64,000 nucleotides of DNA from Methylobacter sp. GTDB taxonomy: Bacteria; Pseudomonadota; Gammaproteobacteria; Methylococcales; Methylomonadaceae. The notes below the pieces were generated by a model. It did no database searches. It was not told the origin of the DNA and worked only from the letters and a program-made list of their open reading frames with translations. Positions 18,897 to 29,222 of the stretch are shown here, in pieces; positions within the stretch are counted from its first letter, which is position 1, and the number at the start of each line of letters is the position of its first letter. The DNA is taken from NCBI GenBank assembly GCA_026399025.1, contig JAPLRU010000117.1, positions 1-64,000 of the forward strand. Reading direction: 5' to 3'. Made by a program: the position numbers and the translations under genes.

Positions 18897-19169
18897 CTAG
18901 TTTACAGCATCTTTTAAAGATTTACCAGCTTTAAATGAAGGAATTTTTGCAGCTTTAATCGTAATCTCTGCACCGGTCTGTGGATTACGTCCTTTGCGCT
19001 CCGCTCTTTCTTTTACCGCGTAAGTTCCAAACCCAACTAAAGCCACTGAATCGCCATTGCTTAATGCTTTTGTAACGGCGCCAATAAAACCATCCAATGC
19101 GCGACCTGCATCCGCTTTAGTTAAATCAGCAGACTCTGCTATAGCGTCAATAAGTTCCGATTTATTCAT
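18897..19169 (-). CDS. hup: DNA-binding protein HU
   Basis: A 90-residue histone-like protein of the HU/IHF family that bends and compacts DNA. It shows the full HU pattern: [50 protein letters not shown] at the DNA-binding arm and [15 protein letters not shown] at the end. AAGGGGG precedes the ATG. Its place directly downstream of lon is the usual hupB context. Confidence 0.96.
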   Translation of the reverse strand: MNKSELIDAIAESADLTKADAGRALDGFIGAVTKALSNGDSVALVGFGTYAVKERAERKGRNPQTGAEITIKAAKIPSFKAGKSLKDAVN

Positions 19170-19361
19170 TATTCCCCCTTAGGAAGTTATTTTTTAAATT
19201 ATTTTGTAGAAGACCAGCATGATAATTCTTATGCCCATCGTCAGCGACACAAAAACACCGGTATTTATAACAACTGCACTCACGCAGTGTCAAGCATTAA
19301 CCGCCCTGGAAGCCGTGATTTTTGCGGTTTCGCCGGCTCTACCGACAAAACCGCGGCTTAA

Positions 19362-21794
19362 TTAATGTGCGGTTAAACTTTGTTTTCTTGCTTTAGTCGA
19401 TTCGGTTTCATTTTTTCCCGCTTCTTCAGCTTCTATTTTCTCAATCGGCACGGGCATATATTGCAAAGCGACTTCCAGTACTTCGTCTATCCAATGAACG
19501 GGTCTTATGTCCAAGTTTTGCTTGATGTTTTCCGGTATCTCAGCCAAGTCTTTTTCATTTTCGGATGGGATGAGGACTATGGTTATTCCTCCGCGATGAG
19601 CCGCTAAAAGCTTTTCTTTGAGTCCGCCGATAGGTAATACTTCTCCGCGCAAGGTAATTTCCCCGGTCATAGCCACACAAGCTCGAACCGGTATCTTAGT
19701 TAAAGCCGAAATAATAGCGGTACACATACCTACGCCGGCGCTAGGGCCGTCTTTCGGTGTTGCGCCTTCCGGAACATGGATGTGAATATCGTTCTGCTGG
19801 AACAGCTCATTACTAATGCCCAAGATTTCCGAACGACTTCTGACTACAGTCATCGCTGCTTCAATAGATTCCTTCATCACCTCGCCGAGCTTGCCGGTTG
19901 CCGAATGCTTGCCTTTTCCGGGAATTACCGCCGTTTCGATGGTTAATAGTTCGCCGCCCACTTCGGTCCAGGCCAAACCGGTAACTTGTCCGATCTGATC
20001 CTTCTCTTCCGCAAGTCCGTAATGGAAACGTTTAACGCCCAGATATTTGTCCAAACTTTCGGAATTAACCACAACTTTGGTTTTTTCCGGTTTCAACAGC
20101 AAATCTTTAACCACTTTGCGGCAAATTTTCGAGATTTCCCGCTCAAGACTTCGAACTCCCGCTTCGCGAGAGTAATAGCGAATGACATCTCTGACAGCAT
20201 CTTCAGTGATCTGCATTTCCCGCTCGTTAAGGCCGTTATTTTTAACTTGTTTGGGGATTAAATAACGGAGTGCGATATTGATTTTTTCGTCTTCCGTATA
20301 GCCGGCGATGCGGATGACTTCCATTCTATCCAGTAGCGCCGGAGGAATATTCATGGTGTTGGCTGTCGCGACAAACATTACATCGGATAAGTCAAAATCC
20401 ACTTCCAGATAATGATCAGAAAAAGTATGGTTTTGCTCGGGATCCAGCACCTCTAATAACGCCGACGCCGGGTCGCCTCGAAAATCGGCCGCCATTTTAT
20501 CGATTTCATCGAGCAAGAACATCGGGTTGCGCGTTTTAATTTTGGACAAATTCTGTAAAATTTTGCCCGGCATTGAACCAATATAAGTTCGACGATGGCC
20601 GCGAATTTCAGCTTCATCGCGTACTCCGCCCAAGGCCATGCGCACATATTTGCGATTGGTTGCCCTGGCAATGGACTCGCCCAAAGACGTTTTTCCTACT
20701 CCTGGAGGGCCTACCAAGCACAAAATCGGTCCTTTGAGCTGCTTAACCCGTTGCTGAACGGCAAGATATTCAAGAATACGTTCTTTAACTTTATCCAAGC
20801 CGTAATGCTCGGCTTCCAAAACCTGTTCGGCAACTTTTAAATCATGGCGTACCTTGGTCTTTTTCTTCCAGGGCACATTGACCATCCAATCGATATAATT
20901 GCGCACTACTGTGGCTTCGGCCGACATCGGCGACATCTGCTTAAGTTTATTAAGCTCGGCATCCGCTTTTGCCTTGGCTTCTTTTGACATGCCTGCGTTT
21001 TCTATTTTTTTCGCCAGCTCTTCAATTTCATTAGGCACATCATCCATTTCTCCTAATTCTTTTTGAATCGCCTTCATCTGTTCGTTCAGATAGTATTCCC
21101 TTTGATTTTTCTCCATTTGCTGCTTGACGCGAACTCGAATTCGTTTTTCCATCTCCAGAAGATCAACTTCCCCTTCCATTAAGGTCATTAAATCTTCAAG
21201 ACGCTTTTCAATGTCCGCCGTTTCAAGAATAACTTGCTTTTCATGGACCTTTAAGGCCATATGAGCGGCCATTGTATCGGCAAGTCGGCTGGGATCGTCA
21301 ATGCCGGACAGCGAATTGAGGACTTCCGGCGGAATCTTATTATTTAACTTAACATATTGATCGAACGAATTAATGACTGTTCGTTGCAATACGTCCTGTT
21401 CTTGTTCGGTTAGTTTTAACGTGTCGTAAATTTCCGTTACCACCGCGGAAAAATAGCCGTCTGTTTCTTTATATTGCGAGACCTTGCTGCGCTGAATTCC
21501 TTCAACCAGAACCTTGACTGTTCCGTCAGGCAATTTCAGCATCTGCAAAATATTGGCCGTAGTGCCCACGTCATAAAGATCGGCAATATCCGGTTCATCG
21601 ATTTCCGCTTCTTTTTGCGCAACCAATAGAATCTGTTTATTGTCTTTCATCGCCGCATCTAAAGCATCAATCGATCGTTCCCTACCGACAAACAAGGGAA
21701 TTACCATGTGCGGATAAACGACGACATCTCTGAGCGGCAGCACCGGAATCAGTACATTGGTTTGTTGTAAATCTGTCATTTTGTGCGTTTCCAT
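19362..21794 (-). CDS. lon: ATP-dependent protease Lon
   Basis: An 810-residue cytoplasmic AAA+ serine protease degrading damaged and regulatory proteins, including many antitoxins. Its N-terminal domain begins [24 protein letters not shown]. It has Walker [10 protein letters not shown], Walker [10 protein letters not shown], and the proteolytic Ser-Lys dyad in [15 protein letters not shown] (Ser) and [15 protein letters not shown] (Lys). The start ATG at 21794 has AAGG upstream; a second ATG five codons later is possible. Gene order clpP-clpX-lon-hup is conserved in Gammaproteobacteria. Confidence 0.98.
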   Translation of the reverse strand: METHKMTDLQQTNVLIPVLPLRDVVVYPHMVIPLFVGRERSIDALDAAMKDNKQILLVAQKEAEIDEPDIADLYDVGTTANILQMLKLPDGTVKVLVEGIQRSKVSQYKETDGYFSAVVTEIYDTLKLTEQEQDVLQRTVINSFDQYVKLNNKIPPEVLNSLSGIDDPSRLADTMAAHMALKVHEKQVILETADIEKRLEDLMTLMEGEVDLLEMEKRIRVRVKQQMEKNQREYYLNEQMKAIQKELGEMDDVPNEIEELAKKIENAGMSKEAKAKADAELNKLKQMSPMSAEATVVRNYIDWMVNVPWKKKTKVRHDLKVAEQVLEAEHYGLDKVKERILEYLAVQQRVKQLKGPILCLVGPPGVGKTSLGESIARATNRKYVRMALGGVRDEAEIRGHRRTYIGSMPGKILQNLSKIKTRNPMFLLDEIDKMAADFRGDPASALLEVLDPEQNHTFSDHYLEVDFDLSDVMFVATANTMNIPPALLDRMEVIRIAGYTEDEKINIALRYLIPKQVKNNGLNEREMQITEDAVRDVIRYYSREAGVRSLEREISKICRKVVKDLLLKPEKTKVVVNSESLDKYLGVKRFHYGLAEEKDQIGQVTGLAWTEVGGELLTIETAVIPGKGKHSATGKLGEVMKESIEAAMTVVRSRSEILGISNELFQQNDIHIHVPEGATPKDGPSAGVGMCTAIISALTKIPVRACVAMTGEITLRGEVLPIGGLKEKLLAAHRGGITIVLIPSENEKDLAEIPENIKQNLDIRPVHWIDEVLEVALQYMPVPIEKIEAEEAGKNETESTKARKQSLTAH

Positions 21795-21888
21795 AAATGG
21801 AACCTTCTAACTGTTTCTTGGAAAAGAAGATTATTGGGACATTAATTAAAATAGCAAGGATGTAGGCCTAAAATAATATCTATAGCAC

Positions 21889-21927
21889 AAAAAAAGGGAG
21901 CTTTAAAAAATAAAAGCTCCCTTTTTT
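21889..21927 (-). terminator. Terminator of clpX
   Basis: Stem GGGAGCTTT / AAAGCTCCC around AAAAAAT, with a run of T on each strand's exit side. It lies between the clpX stop and the lon start, so lon needs its own promoter, which should sit in 21795-21888. Confidence 0.88.
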
Positions 21928-21951
21928 ATCATCCGGCAAAAATTTTAAAGT

Positions 21952-23229
21952 TTAAGATTCGGCGGCAATTTTTTTCTTTTCGGTTCCATACACCAAAATA
22001 GGTTCCGACTCACCTAAAATAACACCGCCGTCAATCACCACTTTGCAGATATTATCCGCGGACGGCAGCTCATACATGGTGTTCAGCAGGACATTTTCAA
22101 CAATAGTCCTAAGGCCTCTTGCGCCTGTTTTTCTTTCCATAGCTTTACGCGCAATCGCAATCAGAGAATCATCCCTGAACTCAAGCTCAGCACCTTCCAT
22201 TTCAAATAAATGCTTATATTGTTTGATTAGTGCATTTTTAGGCTCAGTCAATATCTGCACCAGAGCACTCTCATCGAGCTCTTCCAGTGTCGCAACGACC
22301 GGCAGCCGGCCAACAAACTCAGGAATCAATCCGTATTTAATCAGATCTTCAGCTTCGACTTCAGCAAACAGTTGTCCGATATTTTTGGATTCATCCTTGG
22401 TTTTTATTTCGGCCGAAAAACCGATGCCGCCTTTTTCGGAGCGATCTTTAATCACCCGATCCAAGCCGGCAAAAGCGCCTCCGACTATAAACAGGATATT
22501 AGCGGTATTAACCTGTAAAAACTCCTGCTGTGGATGCTTGCGCCCGCCTTGGGGCGGAACCGAAGCAATAGTTCCTTCAATCAACTTCAATAAGGCCTGT
22601 TGAACGCCTTCGCCCGAAACATCACGGGTAATTGACGGGTTGTCCGATTTTCTCGAAATTTTATCGATTTCATCGATATAAACAATGCCGGTTTCAGCCT
22701 TCTCTACATCGTAATCGCATTTTTGCAGAATCTTTTGAATGATGTTTTCTACATCCTCACCGACATAGCCGGCTTCCGTCAGCGTCGTGGCGTCGGCGAT
22801 AGTAAAAGGTACATCCAGTAGGCGAGCTAAGGTTTCCGCCAGCAAAGTTTTCCCGGAGCCGGTAGGGCCGATCAATAAGATATTGCTTTTTGCCAACTCA
22901 ACGGTATCTTTTTTAGACTTGCTGCGCAGGCGTTTGTAGTGATTATAAACAGCGACCGCCAAAATTTTTTTCGCATTTTCCTGTCCGATAACATAGCTAT
23001 CAAGCTCTTCTTTTATCTCTTTCGGCTTCGGTAATTCGCCGCCGCCAAAAGAAGAGGAAGAGTCTTCCTGCAATTCGTCTTTGATAATATCGTTGCAAAG
23101 ATCGACGCATTCATCACAGACGTACACTGACGGTCCTGCAATAAGCTTTCTGACTTCATGCTGACTTTTACCGCAAAAAGAACAATAAAGCAGCTTATCG
23201 TCATCTTTGCTGTTTTTGTCATTACTCAT
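21952..23229 (-). CDS. clpX: ClpX, ATPase subunit of ClpXP protease
   Basis: A 425-residue unfoldase that feeds substrates to ClpP. It has an N-terminal zinc-binding domain (CSFCGKSQ…CDECVDLC), Walker A GPTGSGKT, Walker B VYIDEIDK, the IGF loop for ClpP docking (KGGIGFSAE) and sensor regions. I use the ATG at 23229 (MSNDKNS) because GGAG stands eight bases before it; an upstream in-frame ATG at 23250 overlaps that site. It follows clpP by 90 bases. Confidence 0.98.
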   Translation of the reverse strand: MSNDKNSKDDDKLLYCSFCGKSQHEVRKLIAGPSVYVCDECVDLCNDIIKDELQEDSSSSFGGGELPKPKEIKEELDSYVIGQENAKKILAVAVYNHYKRLRSKSKKDTVELAKSNILLIGPTGSGKTLLAETLARLLDVPFTIADATTLTEAGYVGEDVENIIQKILQKCDYDVEKAETGIVYIDEIDKISRKSDNPSITRDVSGEGVQQALLKLIEGTIASVPPQGGRKHPQQEFLQVNTANILFIVGGAFAGLDRVIKDRSEKGGIGFSAEIKTKDESKNIGQLFAEVEAEDLIKYGLIPEFVGRLPVVATLEELDESALVQILTEPKNALIKQYKHLFEMEGAELEFRDDSLIAIARKAMERKTGARGLRTIVENVLLNTMYELPSADNICKVVIDGGVILGESEPILVYGTEKKKIAAES

Positions 23230-23319
23230 AAATTGGACTCCTGCAAACATCCGGAAATGATGTTTTTACTTTCGATAAAGCTAAAGAATATATCGAAATA
23301 CCAAAAAAAATACCAACCG

Positions 23320-23967
23320 TTATTTAGTAGCAACAGTTGCTCGGCTCGACAGAACTTGATCAATTAAGCCATAGCTAACCGCATCGTTTGCACTTAAAAA
23401 GTTATCTCTGTCGGTATCTTGCTGAACCTTTTCTATCGGCTGGCCAGTGTGATCGGAAAGAATTTTATTCAGTTTTTCTCTAATTAACAGAATTTCTCTG
23501 GCATGAATATCAATATCGGAAGCTTGTCCTTGATAGCCGCCTAATGGCTGATGAATCATCATTCTTGAGTGAGGTAAACAATAACGCTTGCCTTTTGCTC
23601 CGCCGGTCAGTAGTAATGCTCCCATGCTGGCGGCCTGGCCGATACACATGGTACTGACATCAGGTTTAATAAACTGCATGGTGTCATAAATTGACATGCC
23701 TGCCGTTACCGAGCCGCCGGGCGAATTAATATATAAGTGAATATCTTTATCCGGATTTTCAGATTCGAGAAAAAGCAACTGGGCAACAACGAGATTGGCC
23801 ATGTAATCTTCAACCTGCCCAACCAAAAAAATTACCCGCTCTTTTAATAGCCTGGAATAAATATCGAAAGAGCGCTCGCCTCGAGCCGTCTGTTCAATAA
23901 CAATAGGAACCAAGCCGCCTGCTGCTTCCGGGGCTGTCATTTGATTTTTCATATAATGGTTGTACAT
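23320..23967 (-). CDS. clpP: ClpP, protease subunit
   Basis: A 215-residue serine peptidase forming the ClpXP chamber. The catalytic Ser is in [11 protein letters not shown], His in [14 protein letters not shown] and Asp in [27 protein letters not shown] is also conserved. The short N-terminal propeptide region ([18 protein letters not shown]) leaves room for several in-frame starts. It lies nine bases after tig. Confidence 0.98.
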   Translation of the reverse strand: MYNHYMKNQMTAPEAAGGLVPIVIEQTARGERSFDIYSRLLKERVIFLVGQVEDYMANLVVAQLLFLESENPDKDIHLYINSPGGSVTAGMSIYDTMQFIKPDVSTMCIGQAASMGALLLTGGAKGKRYCLPHSRMMIHQPLGGYQGQASDIDIHAREILLIREKLNKILSDHTGQPIEKVQQDTDRDNFLSANDAVSYGLIDQVLSSRATVATK

Positions 23968-23976
23968 TTAAACCTC

Positions 23977-25272
23977 TTACCTTTGCTTACTCATGGCATC
24001 ACTAAAAGATATGGCCTCATCAGATACTTTGACTTGCGCAATCAACCAATCGACAGCCTGATTCTCCAAAACCATCTGCCGCACATCGTTCAAGCGGCTT
24101 TCATCGGAATAATACCAATCAACAACATCTTTAGGGCGCTCATAACTTTTCGACATATCTTCAATAGTGGATCGCACTTTATTATCGTCCACTTTCATGC
24201 TGTTTTTCTTAATAATATCATTTAAGATCAATCCCAGTGCCACACGGCGCTTGGCCTGCTCTTCAAATGTGTCCCTGGGTAGCTTCAAGTCATCCAGTTT
24301 CACTTTCTGTCTTTTGGCTGTCTCAATATACGGCTTCATCAGGCTTTCAATTTCCTCATCAACCAATGCATTGGGAGCGGTAATCGGAAATTTTTCATAT
24401 AAAGCATTCAGCGTAATATCTTTCAGTTTGCTCCACAACGCTTGCTCAAGCTCGACTTCTAAATTGCTTTTAATATCTTCGCGGAACGTATCCAAAGTGC
24501 CGTCAATGCCGTAAGCTTTGATGAAAGCCTCATCAATTTCCGGCAACACAGGTTCTTCAACGCTAATAACTTCAACATCAAACTCTGCTATTTTGCCGGC
24601 CAGTTTTTCATTGCCGTATTGTTCAGGAAAAGTGACTTCAAACGTTTTATTAGTGCCTGCGTTGAGTCCAATCAGATTTTCTTCAAAGCCTGGGATCATT
24701 TGCTTTGCGCCGATTTCAACTTGATAGTTTTCCATTTTCCCATCGGTAAAATTTTCACCTTCGGAAACACCCGAAAAACTGATCGTTACGCGATCATGCT
24801 CCTGGGAGGCGCGTTCAACAAGCGCCCAACTTTTCTTTTGAGCTCTTAGTTTCTCGATTATGTCGTCAATATCGACATCTTGAACGCTGGAGACAGGGCG
24901 CGATACTGCAATTTGCTCAATACCTTCCAATGATATTTCAGGATAGACCTCAAACTCAGCGGTGTATTTAAAACCTTCGGCTTCATTTACGGGATGAATA
25001 TGCGGATAGCCGACCGGGTTTAAATTCTGTTCTTTCAATGCTTCAATATAAGTAGTCTCGATCAGATTGCCGGCAATTTCACCGCGAACTCGCTCTCCAT
25101 ACATTTTCTTAATGACATGCTGGGGTGCTTTACCCGGACGAAAGCCATCAATTTTAACTTCGCGTGCTAACGACTTTAAACGTGCCGCCATTTTTTCCTG
25201 AATAACCTCTTCAGGCACGCTAACAGTCATCTTTCTGCTTAATTCTGATGTCTTTTCGACAGAAACTTGCAT
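23977..25272 (-). CDS. tig: Trigger factor
   Basis: A 431-residue ribosome-bound chaperone and prolyl isomerase. The ribosome-binding signature is GFRPGKAPQHVIKKMYG, followed by the FKBP-type domain (about 150-240, DRVTISFSG…MIPGFEENLIG) and the helical substrate-binding C-domain. First gene of tig-clpP-clpX. Confidence 0.98.
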   Translation of the reverse strand: MQVSVEKTSELSRKMTVSVPEEVIQEKMAARLKSLAREVKIDGFRPGKAPQHVIKKMYGERVRGEIAGNLIETTYIEALKEQNLNPVGYPHIHPVNEAEGFKYTAEFEVYPEISLEGIEQIAVSRPVSSVQDVDIDDIIEKLRAQKKSWALVERASQEHDRVTISFSGVSEGENFTDGKMENYQVEIGAKQMIPGFEENLIGLNAGTNKTFEVTFPEQYGNEKLAGKIAEFDVEVISVEEPVLPEIDEAFIKAYGIDGTLDTFREDIKSNLEVELEQALWSKLKDITLNALYEKFPITAPNALVDEEIESLMKPYIETAKRQKVKLDDLKLPRDTFEEQAKRRVALGLILNDIIKKNSMKVDDNKVRSTIEDMSKSYERPKDVVDWYYSDESRLNDVRQMVLENQAVDWLIAQVKVSDEAISFSDAMSKQR

Positions 25273-25379
25273 GTCTTTACCTCAACTAAAATTTAAATAT
25301 TAAGAGTTTTTATAGAATACCGGTAAACGGCTCGAAAGAGAAAGTCAGCGCGGAGCCGCTAACTCTTAGATGAATTGGG

Positions 25380-25464
25380 TGGTGCGAATGGAGAGACTCG
25401 AACTCTCACAGGATAACCTACTGGAACCTAAATCCAGCGCGTCTACCAGTTCCGCCACATTCGC
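25380..25464 (-). tRNA. tRNA-Leu (TAG)
   Basis: An 85-base class II tRNA with CCA encoded. The acceptor is GCGAATG/CATTCGC, the anticodon stem-loop CTGGA-TTTAGGT-TCCAG gives anticodon TAG, a long variable arm follows, and the T-arm is GAGAGTTCGAGTCTCTC. It lies about 100 bases upstream of tig on the same strand. Confidence 0.96.
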
Positions 25465-25669
25465 ATTTTTAATGAACTTGTAATTATATCTGTAGTTATA
25501 CCATAACAACAAGCTATAAATTTTAAAAACCTATCTTACTTAAATTGTTCATGGTTATAAAAGCTTTATTATCTCCATTTCCAGGCTAAAATTACAACTC
25601 AATCTTTGCATATTGCCCATATGAATGTAATATTAACCTGAAGCCAAATTAATATATAAGAGGCGCGAC

Positions 25670-25921
25670 ATGAACATTACACCTACCAGCAGCGCGATTA
25701 ACTTAATCAATACCGCTCAACACAAGTCAGCGGATGCCGCTCAAGTAATCGCTAAACTGCCTATACAAAACGATGAAGTCGGCAGCTCAGAGTTCAATTC
25801 CGGGGACATCATTAAACCGGTACTCAGCTTGAAAGAAGCTGAACTTGAAACCTCTGCCGCCGTTAAGTTACTTGAGGCCGATAAAAACACAATTGGATCT
25901 TTGCTGGATATCAAAGGCTAA
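25670..25921 (+). CDS. Small hypothetical protein with flagellar-rod-like C-terminus
   Basis: 83 residues, no membrane segment. AAGAGG precedes the ATG at good spacing. The C-terminal half (LKEAELETSAAVKLLEADKNTIGSLLDIKG) resembles the C-terminal helix of flagellar rod/hook proteins (pattern E…N.K.I..AD.M…LLDI), but no flagellar gene is near. It may be a small helical export or motility-associated protein; the likeness is weak. The 200 bases before it, up to tRNA-Leu, show no gene. Confidence 0.6.
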   Translation: MNITPTSSAINLINTAQHKSADAAQVIAKLPIQNDEVGSSEFNSGDIIKPVLSLKEAELETSAAVKLLEADKNTIGSLLDIKG

Positions 25922-25929
25922 GACATCGC

Positions 25930-26781
25930 TCAAACACACACCGAAACCTCAAAACCCAAAAGCCTGATTTCCTCAGCAAATGCATTCAGCGTTTCCATCG
26001 ACAACCTCTCCAGTCGTCCGGATTCCGGCTGAAGAGATTGTCTTGCAATCGTATACAACATCACATGTTTCAACGCATAACCTTTTGTTTTAATGCTCTT
26101 TAGCAACTCAAGCAATGCATCTTTTTCTTTCGAGGATAATCCCTGTTTGTCGAAGTCCAATAAACAGGTTTGTAGTTTGGTCGGACAAAGCTTTGCCGAA
26201 AGTAACAGATTGTCCACGCTCGCCTGAAGACTTTGACCTGCATTGTTCATTAAGCTCCGGCCCTCTTCGGTAGCGCTATCCAACTTAAACCATACTTCTC
26301 CGCCATATTCGTTTAATATTTTTAAGCCGTTTTGCACAGCGGGCCGATGCAGCAAGCTCCCATTGGTAATCAAGACAAAATGACTTTGCGGTAAAACTCC
26401 GGCTTCTGTCGCCACTTTGCCGATCAAAGCTATCGCCCTATCAAAGTCTTTTAGACTGGTCGGTTCGCCGTTACCGGAAATGGCGATATCCTTAATCACT
26501 CGTTTGTCGTCATCTACATGGAAACGTTGATAAAAATCGCCATTTAATACGTCGTCCAGGAAAAATCTCAGTTCCTCTTCCAACAGCTGAAAATCCAAAT
26601 CCGGCGCCGTGCCGATTTTTAAATCAGGCACTTGGCAATAGACGCAACGCCAGTTGCAAGCATTATTGGTGTTAAAATTGATGCCGATAGACAAGCCTCC
26701 CGCTCGCCTGGACAACACGGGGTAAAGGTATTTTAATCCGGCAATGTCCCGGCTATGATTAGTTGTCGTTAGTATCGTCAT
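25930..26781 (-). CDS. Radical SAM protein
   Basis: A 283-residue radical SAM enzyme. The cluster motif is CNWRCVYC (Cys42, Cys46, Cys49), followed by IAISGNGEPTSLKDFDRAI, the glycine-rich SAM region. There is no C-terminal SPASM or TRAM domain, so it looks like a compact member of the wybutosine-like/activase-like radical SAM group; substrate unknown. It lies just past the fhc terminator on the same strand, so read-through could link it to methanofuran metabolism, but position is the only evidence. Confidence 0.85.
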   Translation of the reverse strand: MTILTTTNHSRDIAGLKYLYPVLSRRAGGLSIGINFNTNNACNWRCVYCQVPDLKIGTAPDLDFQLLEEELRFFLDDVLNGDFYQRFHVDDDKRVIKDIAISGNGEPTSLKDFDRAIALIGKVATEAGVLPQSHFVLITNGSLLHRPAVQNGLKILNEYGGEVWFKLDSATEEGRSLMNNAGQSLQASVDNLLLSAKLCPTKLQTCLLDFDKQGLSSKEKDALLELLKSIKTKGYALKHVMLYTIARQSLQPESGRLERLSMETLNAFAEEIRLLGFEVSVCV

Positions 26782-26810
26782 GACTACAAGTAGTATATGA
26801 ATGAATCCAT

Positions 26811-26842
26811 AAAAAAAGCCCCAGCTTTTATACTGAGGCTTT
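26811..26842 (-). terminator. Terminator of the fhc operon
   Basis: Hairpin AAAGCCCCAG / CTGAGGCTTT (one mismatch) followed on the minus strand by seven T. It lies 29 bases after the fhcC stop codon and before the radical SAM gene. Confidence 0.85.
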
Positions 26843-26870
26843 CGCTGATCCTTAACCTGGGATTGTTCGA

Positions 26871-27686
26871 TTAGCTTATTCTAACCAAAACCTCGCCGCG
26901 CCCCATTTCCGACATATCGCCGGCATACCGCTGCACGCGGTTAAAAGATGCCGATCCCTCTGCAAACTTGGAGTTAAGTTTTTTAAACGATGTAAACAAT
27001 ATCGGCAAAAACGCCAAAGTATGCGCGCCGCAATCATTAAAACGTGCCGATGCCAGCGGTGGATTCCATAATAATAATGTACCCCGGCGCATCGCAAAGC
27101 CCAAATATCTGCCGGTTTGCCCCATGACCGCAATCGTACCCGCCGTCATTCGGGAGCCGCAATAATCGCCCGCGTTGCCCTCAATCAGGATATTGCCGCG
27201 ACGCATGTGGTCGCCGGCTCTTTCGCCCACATTGCCTTTGACCAGAATGGTTCCGCCCTTCATGCCCATCTTGTTGCCGGGCAAGGCCGCGCCCAAAAAA
27301 TCCCCGGCATTACCGTTAATGCTCAAAAAGCCTTTTTTCATTTCGCAAGCCGCATAAAGCCCGACATCGCCCGAGACTGTAATCTCGCCGGATTTCATGC
27401 CTAAGCCCAGATAAGCGCCGGCATCGCCTTCAACCGTTATACGCCCGCCCTCCAGCTCCTTGCCGATAAAATCAAGTTTATTAAAGCTGTTTTTTATCAC
27501 GATGTTTTGCGTATCGCTACCGGCCATGCCGAACAACTCATCTACTCGGACCTTGCGTTTACCATTCTGCAACGTAAGCGCGGCAATTTCAGCAAACTCC
27601 AAATCAGCCAATTTCTGACAGACCAGCGGCGACATATCCACGCGTTGATCCGGCCTGTGTTTCAACGTAAAGGTTAAAGCGCTCAT
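26871..27686 (-). CDS. fhcC: Formyltransferase/hydrolase complex subunit C (FhcC)
   Basis: 271 residues homologous to formylmethanofuran dehydrogenase subunit C. It is a right-handed beta-helix made of repeated G-x-x-G-x-x-x-G turns (GDAGAYLGLGMKSG, GNAGDFLGAALPG, GNVGERAGDHMRRG, GNAGDYCGSRMTAG), like the last domain of glutamate synthase. It binds and organises FhcA/B/D. In methylotrophs the complex does not oxidise formyl groups but hydrolyses formyl-methanofuran to formate. Its ATG overlaps the fhcD stop (ATGA). Confidence 0.96.
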   Translation of the reverse strand: MSALTFTLKHRPDQRVDMSPLVCQKLADLEFAEIAALTLQNGKRKVRVDELFGMAGSDTQNIVIKNSFNKLDFIGKELEGGRITVEGDAGAYLGLGMKSGEITVSGDVGLYAACEMKKGFLSINGNAGDFLGAALPGNKMGMKGGTILVKGNVGERAGDHMRRGNILIEGNAGDYCGSRMTAGTIAVMGQTGRYLGFAMRRGTLLLWNPPLASARFNDCGAHTLAFLPILFTSFKKLNSKFAEGSASFNRVQRYAGDMSEMGRGEVLVRIS

Positions 27687-28579
27687 GCCATGATCTCCTG
27701 TAAGTGAAAGTGGAAGGGCCCCAATTTGCCGCCGTAATTACCCGCGCTAATGCGTTTAATGCCTGCCGTAGCACCTAAATCACAGACCGCCTGAATACCC
27801 ACGCGCATGGCTTTATCAATATCCTCTTTGCTTAAGCCGTCGATAACGATTTCCATGACCGATTCGATTTCCGGCGACAAATCGGTTTGGGTCATGCCTT
27901 TTAAAGTCGGGCAAAACGCATCATTAGTCGATGCGCCTAATGAGGCATATTTTGAACCGACTTTGGAACCGGAACGCACAACGCCGCCGGGGAACGGCAT
28001 AATCACATTGGGGATCTTACGCATTTCTTCAATCGCCGCTTCGCAGGCCGCTAAAGCTTGCGGTTGCGATTCGGCCAGCACCAGAAAATTGCCGCCGCCG
28101 ACCGCATCGACTTGAGCGGTGGTCGCTTCGGTTAAAAACTCGCCATCCATTACAGGAATACGCCAATAACGCTTGCCGTCGATCAGTTTAGACACTTGAA
28201 AACCGTCGCCGAAATAGCGCAGATTTTTACCCAAGGCGATACGCGTGCCACCGTCAATTCCTGCAAACAAAGCCGAAGTCGGCGATGTCAACACGCATTG
28301 CCCGGCGCGCGTTTCAAGCTGCTTGGCTAAGCCTTTACCGCCCATCGCAAAAATCATGATAGACACGCCGGGACGTCCGTCGGGCGTTTCCGAAGGCTCC
28401 AGAACCCGTTCAATCCCGGCCTCACAGCCGCAGGCAATTACCGAAGTGGCAAAACCGGTCATGGCTTGAGCTGAAATCATCGCCCATTTTTCGTTTTGCG
28501 CCGTGATGATGGCGCGAGTGGCTTTCATCGGAAACGCTTCGGCAAACGTAGCGTCTATGGTTACACCGTTAATAATCAT
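27683..28579 (-). CDS. fhcD: Formylmethanofuran:tetrahydromethanopterin formyltransferase
   Basis: Moves the formyl group between formyl-H4MPT and methanofuran, the step before formate release. With the ATG at 28579 (MIINGVTIDATFAEAFPMKATR) it has 298 residues, the normal Ftr length. A longer frame to 28669 would run back into the upstream toxin gene and is rejected. Conserved stretches include the Cys-rich VIACGCEAGIERVL and FPGGVVRSGSKVGSKY. It lies 55 bases after the RelE-like gene and is translationally coupled to fhcC. Confidence 0.97.
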   Translation of the reverse strand: MIINGVTIDATFAEAFPMKATRAIITAQNEKWAMISAQAMTGFATSVIACGCEAGIERVLEPSETPDGRPGVSIMIFAMGGKGLAKQLETRAGQCVLTSPTSALFAGIDGGTRIALGKNLRYFGDGFQVSKLIDGKRYWRIPVMDGEFLTEATTAQVDAVGGGNFLVLAESQPQALAACEAAIEEMRKIPNVIMPFPGGVVRSGSKVGSKYASLGASTNDAFCPTLKGMTQTDLSPEIESVMEIVIDGLSKEDIDKAMRVGIQAVCDLGATAGIKRISAGNYGGKLGPFHFHLQEIMA

Positions 28580-28634
28580 GTCGTTAAACTCATTGTTAAT
28601 ATTTTTTTCTGGTGTTGAAATTTGCAGATTCAGT

Positions 28635-28919
28635 TCACAGCCGTTTTGCCGCCATCTTGTACACCGCATTCCGCTCTCGCTTACCCATTGCGACCACCAA
28701 TATTACCAATTCTTGGTCACGCACTTCATAAACGAGCCTATACCCGACTTTGCGAAGTTTTATTTTATAACAGTTTTTCATGCCACCGAGGCCAGCACTT
28801 GTAACACGCGGATTGTCCTTTAATGCGCGTAATTTTTTAGCGAACTGCTCACGAATAGTATGATCGAGACTATGCCACTCTTGAAGCGCCTGCTCTTTAA
28901 AGCGGAGTTTAAAGCTCAT
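28635..28919 (-). CDS. relE: RelE/ParE-family toxin
   Basis: A 94-residue mRNA-interferase-type toxin (start MSFKLRFKEQALQEW at 28919). It keeps the RelE pattern: LDHTIREQFAKKL, LKDNPRVTSAGLGG, NCYKIKLRKVGYRLVYEV and GKRERNAVYKMA (Arg/Tyr near the end, the usual catalytic area). It overlaps its antitoxin gene by 11 bases, antitoxin first, as in relBE/stbDE. The pair is inserted between fhcA and fhcD on the same strand. Confidence 0.92.
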   Translation of the reverse strand: MSFKLRFKEQALQEWHSLDHTIREQFAKKLRALKDNPRVTSAGLGGMKNCYKIKLRKVGYRLVYEVRDQELVILVVAMGKRERNAVYKMAAKRL

Positions 28920-29157
28920 CCCAAGCCACGTCGATTTCGGCCTGAGATTTTCTCGATTCAATCATTGCCGCCAATTCGACATCTTCCAGCTTATCCATCA
29001 ATATTTCATAAGCTTTGGCCGGAATACAATAAAAAGCAGGTTCATCATGGTCAAAAATAGCCACCGGAAATCCATCACCTGCCGCTACAGTCGCAATAGG
29101 ATCATTTTTCAGCTCCGAGAGACTCGCAGCCGTCTCTGCAAAAATAGTCGTAGGCAT
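28909..29157 (-). CDS. Phd/YefM/StbD-type antitoxin
   Basis: An 82-residue antitoxin partner of the RelE-like toxin. The N-terminal DNA-binding half shows the StbD/Phd pattern (ETAASLSELKNDPIATVAAGDGFPVAIFDHDEPAFYCIPAKAYE), and the C-terminal half is a charged helix that should wrap the toxin (LEDVELAAMIESRKSQAEIDVAWDEL). It starts 65 bases after the fhcA stop; that gap may hold its own promoter. Confidence 0.92.
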   Translation of the reverse strand: MPTTIFAETAASLSELKNDPIATVAAGDGFPVAIFDHDEPAFYCIPAKAYEILMDKLEDVELAAMIESRKSQAEIDVAWDEL

Positions 29158-29222
29158 GTTATTTGTCCCGATGCGTTGTTTATGTCAGCTAATTATCGTA
29201 ATAAATTCAAAACCCACAGCAA

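Noticed and set aside
18718-18900. 60-residue open frame on the plus strand
   Set aside because: It is the reverse of tRNA-Asp and tRNA-Val; tRNA-antisense frames are a known false gene.
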